Positions 1-10,192 of a stretch of 16,429 nt of DNA are shown here, piece by piece. This stretch comes from Discostella pseudostelligera (Eukaryota; Bacillariophyta; Thalassiosirophyceae; Thalassiosirales; Thalassiosiraceae). Under the pieces are notes generated by a model. That model was given only the letters and a program-made list of their open reading frames with translations. It had not been told where the DNA came from and did not search any database. Made by a program: the position numbers and the translations under genes. Every line of letters begins with the position of its first letter. The stretch's first letter is position 1. Where the stretch lies: positions 1-16,429 of the forward strand of contig JALLBK010000266.1 of the NCBI GenBank assembly GCA_036940085.1, written 5' to 3'.

Positions 1-417
1 TGGCGAATAGTCCATGAAGGAAAATGGACTAATAGCTGCTGTAGAAGATGTGGTGCTGCTGCTGGCCGCCATGATGAGGGTGTTGCTATTGCTGTTATTG
101 TTGTTGTTGCTGCTGCTGGATATTGTCGAGACTTGCCGTTGAAATAACGTCGATGATGCTGTCTTATTGATGGAAGAGGAGGTGGCAAAGATGCGAGAAG
201 ATGGTAGAGGTATTGAGAAGGCTGTGGCGAAGTAAAAGATTGTCGTGGTGGTGGATGATTTGGGCATGTAGCAAGAGCTACAACTGCTGGTGGTGGTGGT
301 GCGTGCGGCACTGATACTGATAGCGGCAAAGGCGATGAGGCAATAGGAAATGCTAATGACTGCAGAGGCGGCAAGTGTTCTGGTCGTAGTAAGGATCGGC
401 CTCAGCGGCAATTTCAT
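1..417 (-). CDS. Candidate N-terminal fragment of a secretory or organelle-targeted protein (partial, runs off the left edge)
   Basis: Reading the minus strand from an ATG at 417-415, 139 codons stay open to the window edge, so only the N-terminus is present. The start sits in the context CACCACC-ATG-AAA, nearly the same as the start of the gene at 7739, with A at -3. The predicted protein begins MKLPLRPILTTTR and continues into a hydrophobic stretch (about residues 14-37, rich in Ala, Ile and Ser) that could be a signal peptide or signal anchor. A Ser/Thr/Asn-rich region with a short poly-Asn run follows. A second in-frame ATG lies at 72-70 (residue 116), so the true start could be there. 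Caution: another minus frame is also open across most of this stretch because plus-strand composition (rich in G and T, poor in TCA/TTA/CTA) disfavours minus-strand stops. No family is recognised. It is divergent to the gene at 738. Confidence 0.4.
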   Translation of the reverse strand, partial: MKLPLRPILTTTRTLAASAVISISYCLIAFAAISISAARTTTTSSCSSCYMPKSSTTTTIFYFATAFSIPLPSSRIFATSSSINKTASSTLFQRQVSTISSSSNNNNNSNSNTLIMAASSSTTSSTAAISPFSFMDYSP

Positions 418-737
418 GGTGGTGCAGTAGCCAGTGGCAGTGGCAGTGGCAATGGCAATGGCAGTGCGTGGTGATGATGAGTGATGAGTGATGAGGATGT
501 TTGGCAGGTGGCGGGAACAATAAAATAGCGGGAAGATAAATCTTGAGTTGAAGATCTTCTCCGTTGTTTCCACGTGGATGTGTTTTAGTGGTCGCCATTC
601 TTTTCCACGTGGACGGCAGACGCGACGACGACCGACGGCACAGCATTGCACATCACAGTAGCATGTACGATAACTGACAATGAGATCGCAGTAGACGCAA
701 AGTCCCAGCCAGAGCGACATCCAAGCCAAAGTGCATC
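418..737. promoter_or_regulatory. Divergent intergenic region with two GCGGGAA boxes and a TGGCAG/TGGCAA microsatellite
   Basis: These 320 bases separate the minus-strand candidate (start 417) from the plus-strand gene at 738. They hold a short imperfect TGGCAG/TGGCAA tandem tract (about 430-466) and two copies of GCGGGAA at 511-517 and 528-534, 17 bases apart. GCGGGAA is the complement of TTCCCGC, the core of the E2F/DP binding site in plants, animals and algae. Near the plus-strand gene are two tiny upstream reading frames, ATG 663 to TGA 677 and ATG 680 to TAG 694. They matter only if transcription starts upstream of 663, which the sequence does not show. Seen: the words and their spacing. 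Inferred: regulatory roles. Confidence 0.35.
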
Positions 738-2495
738 ATGAGATCATCATTACCATGCTCCTCCTCCCTCCCTATCTTCCTGCTGGCATTCTTTGCAACG
801 CATTCGTTGCTGCAGTTTGTCGTTGTTCGAGGCGATGCATTTGAAGATTTGTGGAATCAATACATGCAGCAGAGCGATACCAAGCAACAACAACAACAAC
901 AGTATGAATCGACCGTCAGTCGTCGAGAGCGCAATTTGGATCACTGGGATGTTCCCACCGCCGCGGCCTATCTTGGTTTGCATCCCGAGACGCTAAAGCC
1001 GCTCCCGAGATTTGCTTCCACGGAATCATCAGCATCTTCGTCGGTAGAGAATAATCTCATTGCCGACGAATACATTGGCCACGACGCCGCCATCCTCTTC
1101 TACGCCCAATGGGATCGCAATTCACACGCCGTAGCACCCACCTGGGACGCCATTGCTACTCATCTACATGCTGGATCGATATCATCGAATATAATTATGG
1201 CATTATTCGATTGTGAAAAGAATACCAAACATGTCGAACTATGCACTGCCGCTGGCATTACAGCGTATCCGACCATCATGTATGTAGGAAGTGGGACATT
1301 TCATGATACTGATTGGTTGTCGAGGGTTGTTGTAGGAAAGGATAAAAGTGCTGGACCGTATGGTGCCACGACATTACGACGTACGGTCAAATTTCAGGGG
1401 AATTGGCAGTATGGTGATCAGATATTGGATTGGATTATCATTATGAAGGGATTGAGTTCATGGCATACTATTGCAGAAAGTGGACCATTGCGAGGATTAC
1501 GAAATGGGTTGTTTCGGTTTCTTACTGGAGGAGGGTCAAAAAGTAGTCGTAGGTCATCGCTTAAGAAGAGGGGGGCGGAGGCCGGCGGTGGTGGGAGTTT
1601 GCCAGTGGGTGTCCCTCCCCACTTTCAGTCGGAGCTTCGCAGTGGTAGTGGTGGTGGTGGAGGAAGTGGTAGCGGTGCTTCTTTGGAATCTGCCAAAAAG
1701 ATCAAGAATCTCGAGAAGGAATTAAATGCTACGATGAAGGAGAAGGAGCTATACGAATTGGCGGCGACACATTCCAATCTACTGCTTGAAGGATTGCTCT
1801 TCCCAAAGAACAAACACAATACCAATACATCAACGGATTCATCGTCGCAACAGCATCAACATATTGATCCATTCACCATCCTCACCAACTCAGATGGATG
1901 GTACCGCAATGCCACCACCGTCCTACCCATCAAAACGACAACTACTACTAACGACAACAACAAACATCAACATCATCCATCCATACTACGATCATGCGTT
2001 CTCGAACTTGCCATTGATTACTGCAACCGCCTAACGACACGTTCTACCACAGCGTATTTGGATGTATTAAATGCTATACCAGAATCAGATCCATTCCCAA
2101 CATTGGATGAGATTGAACAATATTTGTTGGAGGATGTCAAATCTCATGAGCCATATTGTGGACTACTTGAAAGCTGCATGGTATCCAATTTTGAAAAGGA
2201 GGAAGAATGTCGTCCACAATCCTGTCCATTTGTAAATGAGGCAGCATGTACCTATGCTGAGAGTTGTTTGGAGCCGGAAATTCAGAATGAGTATGGAGTT
2301 GCCTTGGGTTTGATTGAAAAGGGGGAGACGGTGTTGGATAAGGTTTGGGAGAGTAGTACGAGTAGTAGTGAAGGTGGTAGTAATAGTGGTATCGACAATA
2401 GTGGCACTGCAAGTGGTAAGACTTCGGAAGGAGCAACGACGACGGGAAGTAGCAGTAGTAGCGTTGGGGGATGGGGCATTCCAGTTGGGAAGTAA
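738..2495 (+). CDS. Secretory-pathway thioredoxin-fold protein lacking the CXXC active site
   Basis: Single-exon, 585-residue protein starting at the first ATG of the frame. Residues 1-32 form a clear signal peptide (MRSS start, long Leu/Phe/Ala core, ending near VVVRGD), so entry into the ER is likely. A CAA-coded poly-Gln run lies near 49-55. Residues about 112-245 read as a thioredoxin/PDI-like domain: strand AAILFYAQWD, then the position of the usual WCxxC is occupied by WDRNSHAVAPTW with no cysteine, then a second strand ending in FDCEKN and the cis-proline loop AYPTI near 178. The domain can therefore bind but probably not perform dithiol exchange. A Gly/Ser linker (about 264-315) is followed by a charged helix likely to form a coiled coil (319-355). 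A C-terminal segment then carries eight cysteines (420, 429, 474, 480, 491, 496, 504, 510), suited to disulphides, and a Ser/Gly tail. No KDEL-type signal ends the protein (it ends PVGK). Family: PDI-like by fold only; the function is unknown. Confidence 0.85.
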   Translation: MRSSLPCSSSLPIFLLAFFATHSLLQFVVVRGDAFEDLWNQYMQQSDTKQQQQQQYESTVSRRERNLDHWDVPTAAAYLGLHPETLKPLPRFASTESSASSSVENNLIADEYIGHDAAILFYAQWDRNSHAVAPTWDAIATHLHAGSISSNIIMALFDCEKNTKHVELCTAAGITAYPTIMYVGSGTFHDTDWLSRVVVGKDKSAGPYGATTLRRTVKFQGNWQYGDQILDWIIIMKGLSSWHTIAESGPLRGLRNGLFRFLTGGGSKSSRRSSLKKRGAEAGGGGSLPVGVPPHFQSELRSGSGGGGGSGSGASLESAKKIKNLEKELNATMKEKELYELAATHSNLLLEGLLFPKNKHNTNTSTDSSSQQHQHIDPFTILTNSDGWYRNATTVLPIKTTTTTNDNNKHQHHPSILRSCVLELAIDYCNRLTTRSTTAYLDVLNAIPESDPFPTLDEIEQYLLEDVKSHEPYCGLLESCMVSNFEKEEECRPQSCPFVNEAACTYAESCLEPEIQNEYGVALGLIEKGETVLDKVWESSTSSSEGGSNSGIDNSGTASGKTSEGATTTGSSSSSVGGWGIPVGK

Positions 2496-3166
2496 AATCT
2501 GTCATCGTTGACGATTCAGAACAATACCTAATGAAACAGAGACATGAGGTATTTCTATAGACCATCTTCTTCCACCCATTCAACTCGATGTATGATAATG
2601 GATCGACACCGACGCATCAGTGCATAATACTTATCATCAGTTCTCTATTTTACGTGGCAGTGATTTGGCGGGAGACATGGACTCGACTCTTTCTTCTGTC
2701 TTCTCCAATGATTTGGCGGGAGGCATCACGGACTTTCTTCGACGACGACGGACAGACAAGTTGGTGGCAAAGATTTGGCGGGAGACTTTATTCGTCGAGC
2801 CTGTACTGATTCCTATCAAGAAGTTCACAGTACTAAGCTACTTACTTCGAATTTAACTAATTCCTTTGTATAGAAACAAGAAACGATCGCTGCGGAGGGC
2901 GAATTCACTTTCCCTCCGGCTTGCCCCTCACTCAACCTAACCCAACTCAACGCACCTCGGAAACGGAAGAGACGATAATATGCTGTGAAACGGAAGGTCT
3001 ACCAAACGATTGACAAGACGCAGATCTCAGAATAATACTTCTCCTACACTATGCCCAAAGCCAGAGCCAAAACCATTCCCTGATAATATTCGCAATAAGG
3101 CAGTGGAGGTGAAGGGTGGTTCGGTTCTGTTTGGAGAGGGAGGTGGTGGTAGAGAGAGATCATACT
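2496..3166 (+). promoter_or_regulatory. Intergenic region with three direct copies of an E2F-like box GATTTGGCGGGAG
   Basis: This 671-base gap follows the stop of the thioredoxin-fold gene and precedes the first ATG of the next gene on the same strand. It contains the 13-base word GATTTGGCGGGAG three times in the same orientation, at 2662-2674, 2710-2722 and 2772-2784 (steps of 48 and 62 bases). TTTGGCGGGA closely matches the canonical E2F/DP site. The word lies about 380-500 bases upstream of the ATG at 3167. The flanking bases between copies are unrelated, which argues against simple tandem duplication. The stretch from about 2900 to 3110 is pyrimidine-rich and probably holds the promoter and 5' UTR. 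Short frames here (for example 2620-2856) show no protein-like character. Confidence 0.45.
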
Positions 3167-5575
3167 ATGTATTTACCTGATCAGCTTCCTGAAACACCAA
3201 CGTCACGCCATCGGGTGAAGGTCAAGGCGCCAAAGTCTGGTTCGGATCGGCTGGAACTTGTATTGGATGACGATCGCGATGACATCAATACCCATGGCTC
3301 GAAGAGCTATTACAACTACAACGACGACGACGAGTGCCGCCAAACCAATCCACAAGATAATGAATATCAATATATCGTTGATGACAAATATCCCCAATCT
3401 CTCTATCAAGAATGCACATCAAGCCACTCTGCGTCGACGACTGAAACCGATAATCGAGCGTCGGCACGTAGTTCTACCTCGGAGGGTTCCTCGCTGAGGC
3501 GAACCTGGAGTATTGAGAGTGGCGGTGGTGGAGATAAATACGGTGGTAGTGATGGCGGTGTTGCTTTTGGTGCTAACGACGATGAGACGGGGCCGGAACA
3601 CCAGCTAAATCAGACTGGTGATGAGCATCCTGTTGAACCGTCGATGGATCCCACAGCAAATCAAAAAGCTAACGGTGAGATTGACAGCGATGATCATTCT
3701 CGGGATATTTATCAGAAACAGCGGCACCAAAGCTCCTATGAAGGTGACGTTAGAGGAGCCAACCAATCCAATTATGTTGGTTCGACATTAGAGGCAGCAA
3801 TTATAGGCGACAAAGATGATGGAATTGAAACCGAGAAGCCATACCAAGTGTCGACTGATATCACAGGATTAGACTACCATACTTCATCTGATCCTGCTAT
3901 TAAAACAGAGCAAGGTATCAAGCATAATCATCATCCCGTAAAACGATCTGATTCAATGTCTCGTAGCGAAGATTCATCGGTTGAGTCGATGGGGTGGAAG
4001 GTTACGTCTACTCTGAAACAGGAGACATTGCCCAGTAGCGAATTGATAGAGGATAAATCAGAGTCTGCTTCCAGTGAGATAAAGGGTGTGCTGCGCGCCG
4101 ATGCACGGTATTCTTCTAAGAAAGGTAGCCTTTTCAGTGTGAATGCCCCCAGTGGCCCTTCAAATTCATCAAGAGCCGATTGCAGTAGGAGCAGTTCAGC
4201 CAATTCTGACGGAGTCGTTCAGAATGCAGTCGATGATGTCCCTCCCCCGCCATCTCATTCGACAGACGATTCGAACCGTAGAAAGTACAGAGTTGACACC
4301 AAGAAGCCTGATTACTCATCGTCGACAGCTGCTTCTACTAGTTTTTACGACAAAGTTCAATGGAGACATCAAGAGCAGAATGCACCTTATCCAAGAGTCG
4401 AAGATCCTAGTCACTATGATGCCGCACGAAATCGTCAGCAGCGGAAGCATCAGCCCCAGCATCGGCATCAATACCAGCATCACCAGAATACTGGGCGACG
4501 ATCTTCAGGTGGTGGTGCATATATTACGTCGTCATCACAATCATTCGCAACAGGTCGGTCGGATGTTGCTATCGCTCCATCCCCAAACAACTATAACCAG
4601 CAACCCCGACACCGACGTGGACGGCAAGAACAAAGAGTCAGATGGCAGCATAGTCGTAACAGTTTGGAAGGAGGGGCGTTAGATAGCGAGACAGATGATG
4701 ATTATCAACAATTTCAGGGTATTCAACGCTCACATTCCAACGTTTCCAGCCGAAGCGCTGCCACATCTGTATATTCAAACGCGGCATTGGACGGATACGT
4801 TGATCCTGATGAAGATAAACGTGCATATTCAGGCGACAATTCCTTGAGAAGGGGTACAGGATTCATGAGTGTCGCAAGGGCATGTCGGAGGAATGTAAAG
4901 AATTGGGTGGGCAATGCAGTGTCACGAGGGAAGAAATCGTCGAAGGACAAGACAATAGGAAATGTGGATTATGACAATTCGTTGTCTCTGCAGAGACAGC
5001 GAATTCCTCCTCCAGAGATAAGGCAGCAGACAAGTCGGTATAGAAAAGACCAGTCATCATCGAGGCCACAGACACAATATCATTTTGAGGGATACGATCA
5101 CCTCAAGAGTTCGGCTGCAGCAACATCTCCTCCACGTTCATCTAGGAGTAGGAATGAATATAACTTGCCAACGACAGAACATCAGTTCGTTGAAAATGAC
5201 TACGATGAAGAAATCCGCAATCCTTGGGCAAACGCTGCTGGGGGCATCATTTCAGGAGAACATTACAATGATGCACCTCACAACAACGTTTACAAGAACG
5301 ACAACGGCACCAATACAATCCATGAGTCAGACCTATTCATGCCAAACGATGAATTGCCACCACCTGCCGGCGAGGTCAACATGGCAGGCTTTGGCATGCC
5401 TGCATTCAAATGGTGGACGTGGAGGCAGAAAGATAACATGCAAGATCCGCATCAGGGGCCGAGACCTATGCAAGGTCCGGGGCAAGAACAAGATGGGGAT
5501 TGTACCTATTTTGCATTTATGTGCATGTTTCCGAACGCGGCGGAGATGACGACAGCAGGGTACCAGAGTTCGTAG
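3167..5575 (+). CDS. Large intrinsically disordered protein of unknown function (802 aa)
   Basis: The open frame extends upstream only to a GTG. The first ATG, at 3167 with A at -3 (MYLPDQLPETPTSRHRVKVK), is the likely start, giving 802 residues in one exon. Nearly the whole protein is low-complexity and polar: acidic patches (residues about 30-45), Gly-rich (about 122-140), many Ser/Asp/Arg clusters, and a Gln/His/Arg tract near 422-442. No signal peptide or membrane helix is seen. Two segments look more ordered: a basic, amphipathic-looking stretch near 560-585 (RGTGFMSVARACRRNVKNWV) and a C-terminal patch near 738-754 (MAGFGMPAFKWWTWRQ) followed by an aromatic/Cys/Met-rich end (DCTYFAFMCMFPN). 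Numerous Arg-x-x-Ser and Ser-Pro-like spots suggest phosphorylation, but this is inference. Three E2F-like boxes lie upstream. I recognise no family; a scaffold, signalling or nuclear role is possible but unsupported. Confidence 0.8.
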   Translation: MYLPDQLPETPTSRHRVKVKAPKSGSDRLELVLDDDRDDINTHGSKSYYNYNDDDECRQTNPQDNEYQYIVDDKYPQSLYQECTSSHSASTTETDNRASARSSTSEGSSLRRTWSIESGGGGDKYGGSDGGVAFGANDDETGPEHQLNQTGDEHPVEPSMDPTANQKANGEIDSDDHSRDIYQKQRHQSSYEGDVRGANQSNYVGSTLEAAIIGDKDDGIETEKPYQVSTDITGLDYHTSSDPAIKTEQGIKHNHHPVKRSDSMSRSEDSSVESMGWKVTSTLKQETLPSSELIEDKSESASSEIKGVLRADARYSSKKGSLFSVNAPSGPSNSSRADCSRSSSANSDGVVQNAVDDVPPPPSHSTDDSNRRKYRVDTKKPDYSSSTAASTSFYDKVQWRHQEQNAPYPRVEDPSHYDAARNRQQRKHQPQHRHQYQHHQNTGRRSSGGGAYITSSSQSFATGRSDVAIAPSPNNYNQQPRHRRGRQEQRVRWQHSRNSLEGGALDSETDDDYQQFQGIQRSHSNVSSRSAATSVYSNAALDGYVDPDEDKRAYSGDNSLRRGTGFMSVARACRRNVKNWVGNAVSRGKKSSKDKTIGNVDYDNSLSLQRQRIPPPEIRQQTSRYRKDQSSSRPQTQYHFEGYDHLKSSAAATSPPRSSRSRNEYNLPTTEHQFVENDYDEEIRNPWANAAGGIISGEHYNDAPHNNVYKNDNGTNTIHESDLFMPNDELPPPAGEVNMAGFGMPAFKWWTWRQKDNMQDPHQGPRPMQGPGQEQDGDCTYFAFMCMFPNAAEMTTAGYQSS

Positions 5576-5991
5576 TTTGTAGATGCAATGTGAGCTTGCT
5601 CTGGTGGAGTAGCACTAATAATGGAACGAATTCTTTGGCGAACACTACTTATCCCTACGAATAGTGGGTTTGTAGGGGTGCATTTTACAGTGATCGATGG
5701 GTGGGAGCATTGCATCAGATTTCAACCTACGCTTGCCTCGAAAGTATTGTACTCCTATCAAAACGAAAGAGGTAATAATTGGGTCTAAGTACTTAATGAT
5801 AATTCGCGACATCATATCCCGCTCGAAATTTCATGCTCGATCATCTATTTCGGAACGAATCTAGGGAATGGTAAAGCCGGGTGTTGTTTTTCATCCAAAT
5901 ACAATCCCATCACCAATCACCAAATTGATTTGACCATGAGCCCAGTACACGAACAGACTTGCTGAAAGAACCAGCCAACTTGCATATCACA
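5576..5991. other. Convergent intergenic region (3' ends of two genes)
   Basis: These 416 bases separate the stop of the disordered-protein gene (+) and the stop of the polyprenyl synthase gene (-). They should hold both 3' UTRs and polyadenylation sites. I see no repeat, RNA gene or convincing coding frame; the only open frames are short shadows. Confidence 0.5.
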
Positions 5992-7738
<1,747 letters not shown>

Positions 7739-8644
7739 ATGAAATCTCCCACTGTCATATTCTCCTTCGTAGCATCCCTCCTCCCATCAATATCGTCATT
7801 GTCATTGACTGGCTCTCGCTCTTCCACGTCACAACTACAGCAGCGGTGGCGACGGCGGAGTCTGCCAGGGTTGGTGCATCCGACTGCGTCAACAACTTCA
7901 TTTCCATCGCCCCACTCGTCGTCATCAATGCTCTTTGCCGAGAAGAGCGATAGAAAGAAGAGCAGTGGTAGTGGTGGCGAGGGATTTGGCAAATCATCGT
8001 CGTCGCCATCGTCATCGTCCAACACCCGCGCACCACTTCGATCCATCGACACTTCATCATCATCGGCATCAGAGCAGCAGCCCGGAGCGTCATCGTCGTC
8101 ATCGTCGTCGTCGTCGTCTCCCACATCATCTACCAGCAGCAGCAACGTTTTCAACGATCTTGATGATCCCAATCTCCTCTCTCCTGAGGAACGTTCTCAA
8201 GCCATCTTACGTCAAAAATTCGGTCTCAAATCGTACGAGGAACAACAAGCCGATCTTGGCGATTATCGTGCCTTACTCCAGTCGGAACAAAAGAAGGAAC
8301 GACGTTCTAAACTACGCAATCTCGATCAAATATGGCCCGAAGACAAGGACTTGCTATCCGTATTGCCTCCATCACTTATTAAAGGAATAGATACCTTTTT
8401 GAAAGTTGGGTTGGGAATATCGACATTGGCATTCATTGCTGCGGGAATTTTCATTACCATTGAGGCTGGATCGAAGGCGACGGGATCAAGCTTACCCGAG
8501 GGATTGGAATATTGGGTAGAGAATGTGGTGGAACCGAATTTCACACCTGGATTGGGTGTGTTGTTGGTATTTAGTGTGAGTTTGGGATTGTTCAGCGTGG
8601 CATTGGGGGGGAGTGCTTCGAGTACGTATCGGGAGGATCGTTGA
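7739..8644 (+). CDS. Probable plastid-targeted protein with two C-terminal membrane helices
   Basis: The frame opens at a GTG (7703), but the first ATG is at 7739 in a good context (CAACACC-ATG), giving 301 residues and exposing an N-terminal signal peptide (MKSPTVIFSFVASLLPSISS). An Arg/Ser-rich stretch follows (to about 66), then a long Ser-rich linker (about 85-136), consistent with a bipartite plastid presequence though without a clear Phe at the cleavage site. The ordered part begins near 138. It has a charged helical region with PEERSQAILRQKFGLKSYEEQ (148-168) and QSEQKKERRSKLRNLDQIWP, then hydrophobic helix 1 (about 217-242), a loop with LPEGLEYWVENVVEPNF, and helix 2 starting at TPGLGVLLVF (about 270-291). 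The C-terminus is short and polar. The VEPNFTPGLG helix start is reminiscent of small thylakoid or envelope membrane proteins of algae, but I cannot name the family. Divergent from the diphosphate synthase gene, which also has a plastid presequence. Confidence 0.8.
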   Translation: MKSPTVIFSFVASLLPSISSLSLTGSRSSTSQLQQRWRRRSLPGLVHPTASTTSFPSPHSSSSMLFAEKSDRKKSSGSGGEGFGKSSSSPSSSSNTRAPLRSIDTSSSSASEQQPGASSSSSSSSSSPTSSTSSSNVFNDLDDPNLLSPEERSQAILRQKFGLKSYEEQQADLGDYRALLQSEQKKERRSKLRNLDQIWPEDKDLLSVLPPSLIKGIDTFLKVGLGISTLAFIAAGIFITIEAGSKATGSSLPEGLEYWVENVVEPNFTPGLGVLLVFSVSLGLFSVALGGSASSTYREDR

Positions 8645-9048
8645 GTGCTACCTATTTGTGGATGAGAGCAGTAGATATGTAAACAAGAGGGGAGAGCATA
8701 CCATTGTAGGGGTTGGTCGGCGTCGCGCCAGCGCGCCTGCAAAGGTCCTCTTCGATGTCGGCTGACAGAGAACAGGTGGGAAACATAATAGATAGACTCA
8801 CAACAATGGGCAATTCTTTCTCTTCAATTATGTTCTATCTACCAAACGAGGTGCAACATTATGACCATGACATCACCCGAAACTATCCTGTCTCTAGCAC
8901 AAATCGAGCGAACCAGCTTGAAAACGCGAAGTTAATCTTAACCACCTTTTCCACCAAATAGGGAAAACAAAAACAACTCCAAATCAATGCAGTGAATCTT
9001 CTCCTCTACTTATTGAAAGATAATTGGCCTCGTCCTCTCAGAATCATC
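8645..9048. other. Convergent intergenic region
   Basis: These 404 bases lie between the stop of the two-helix protein gene (+) and the stop of the minus-strand paralogue gene. The open frame from 8713 to 8961 starts at TTG, has biased composition and no recognisable content, so I treat the stretch as 3' UTR and spacer. No repeat or RNA gene is evident. Confidence 0.45.
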
Positions 9049-9779
9049 TCAAAAGTCGTGCTCCGAAGTCCGAATGGCTCTCTTGCGACACTCGTCGCGA
9101 TAATGTTGCTGTTGCCTAACTTCTTCTGGGTTTTCAAATAGGCTTGCCTCTTGGATGATGTTCTCGACTCCTTTCATGTGTTCCTCCTAAGCATACATGT
9201 TTGTACAGCGATATGTTCGGGTTAGTGCACCATGATCGAATTCAGTGCAAAATTGCAAATCGATTGAATGGTTCTGACGAGACACTTACCACATCCTCCA
9301 TATCATGTTCTCCATCGGGGGCATCAACTGCGAAAAGTATCTTCCCGAGTACGGCATTATGCGATTCGTTGATGGCCGCAGCATCTTCGGTAGCCGAGGC
9401 TACGGCGACGACACGTTTGACCCAATCGGTAGATTCCTCCTTCCCAACCATTTTGGTAAGTGTGTAGTAGAACATTAAAAATATATTTTGACCGCAAGTA
9501 TGATGACGATCAGAATGTCTATGGTAGAAGACGAGATCTGCAATCACACACAGCAGGATTACGAATTTCACGTACCACATCTTGGAGATCGTGATCTCCG
9601 TTGGGTGCATCCACAGCGTAGAGTGACCCCCCGCTCATAAACCGTGGTGCATTGTATCCTCGACCAGCAACAAATGCCGCCTCCAATACTCGTGCCCCTC
9701 GGCTAGTAGTAGTGATGGCGCGCACAGCACCTGAGGCGGAGGCAGCACGACGAAGGATGGTGAACGAAATGGAGTTCAT
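9049..9779 (-). CDS. Small, probably mitochondrial, VDAP-module protein, copy 1 (three exons)
   Basis: Exons 9779-9576, 9439-9290 and 9186-9049. The introns (136 and 103 bases) start GTACGT and GTAAGT and end in AG, all phase 0, giving 163 residues. The N-terminus (MNSISFTILRRAASASGAVR) is Arg/Ser/Ala-rich with no acidic residues, like a mitochondrial presequence; PRFM|S near 45-49 fits a processing site. Exon 1 ends YAVDAPNGDHDLQDV and exon 2 ends FAVDAPDGEHDMEDV. Exons 2 and 3 both begin with Glu-Glu followed by a similar helix: in both, Val at position 7, Ala-Ser at 14-15, Glu at 18 and Ile/Val at 23 line up. The protein is thus two copies of a module whose joints coincide with the introns. 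The C-terminus is basic, ending RTSEHDF. The plus-strand gene at 10193 is its paralogue, head to head across 413 bases. Function unknown; I recognise no characterised family. Confidence 0.82.
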
Positions 9780-10192
9780 TGTTTTTTGAGCTGCTGCCTG
9801 CGTCGACTTAGACTTGTTTTATTGTTCTTCTCTGGCATGCAACATTCAACCCGAATCATTGTATCCAGCCAGCACACTCTCCTATTCATCGATGTGTCAA
9901 ATTAGCAGTATCGAACTAAACTCAAAAATGAATGATTGTAGAATGAACTGTTCTAGGAATAAGAAACAGTTCAGTTCGTTACACCTAATTATTGAGAATG
10001 CGAACCGTATCTTTTATTTCGCACCTCTTGTCACGGGGCGATGTCACCAGCCGCCCGACATGATGATGATGACAATCCATAGTCATCTCAGTCCAAGCCT
10101 CTACAATAACATACACAGTGATATCCTGCAATTAAATTGCATATCATCGCTACAAATCACTCGTCTCGAGGAAAATGTGACATTGAAGCAAA
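9780..10192. promoter_or_regulatory. Divergent promoter region between the two paralogues
   Basis: These 413 bases separate the two head-to-head start codons. Two perfect inverted repeats are visible: TGAACTGTT at 9944-9952 with AACAGTTCA at 9965-9973 (12-base spacer), and TGCAATT-A-AATTGCA at 10127-10141 (one-base centre). Either could be a dimeric transcription-factor site. An ATGATGATGATG run lies near 10060-10071. The open frame across this stretch (9814-10236) starts at TTG and looks non-coding. Confidence 0.35.

Noticed and set aside
353..646. 97-codon minus-strand frame rich in His/Cys
   Set aside because: Its His/Cys run is produced by the TGGCAG microsatellite and no domain is visible; the frame at 417-1 with a better start context is preferred.
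3116..3166. 17-codon extension of the disordered-protein gene
   Set aside because: It begins at a GTG; the first ATG at 3167 is a better start for a nuclear eukaryotic gene.
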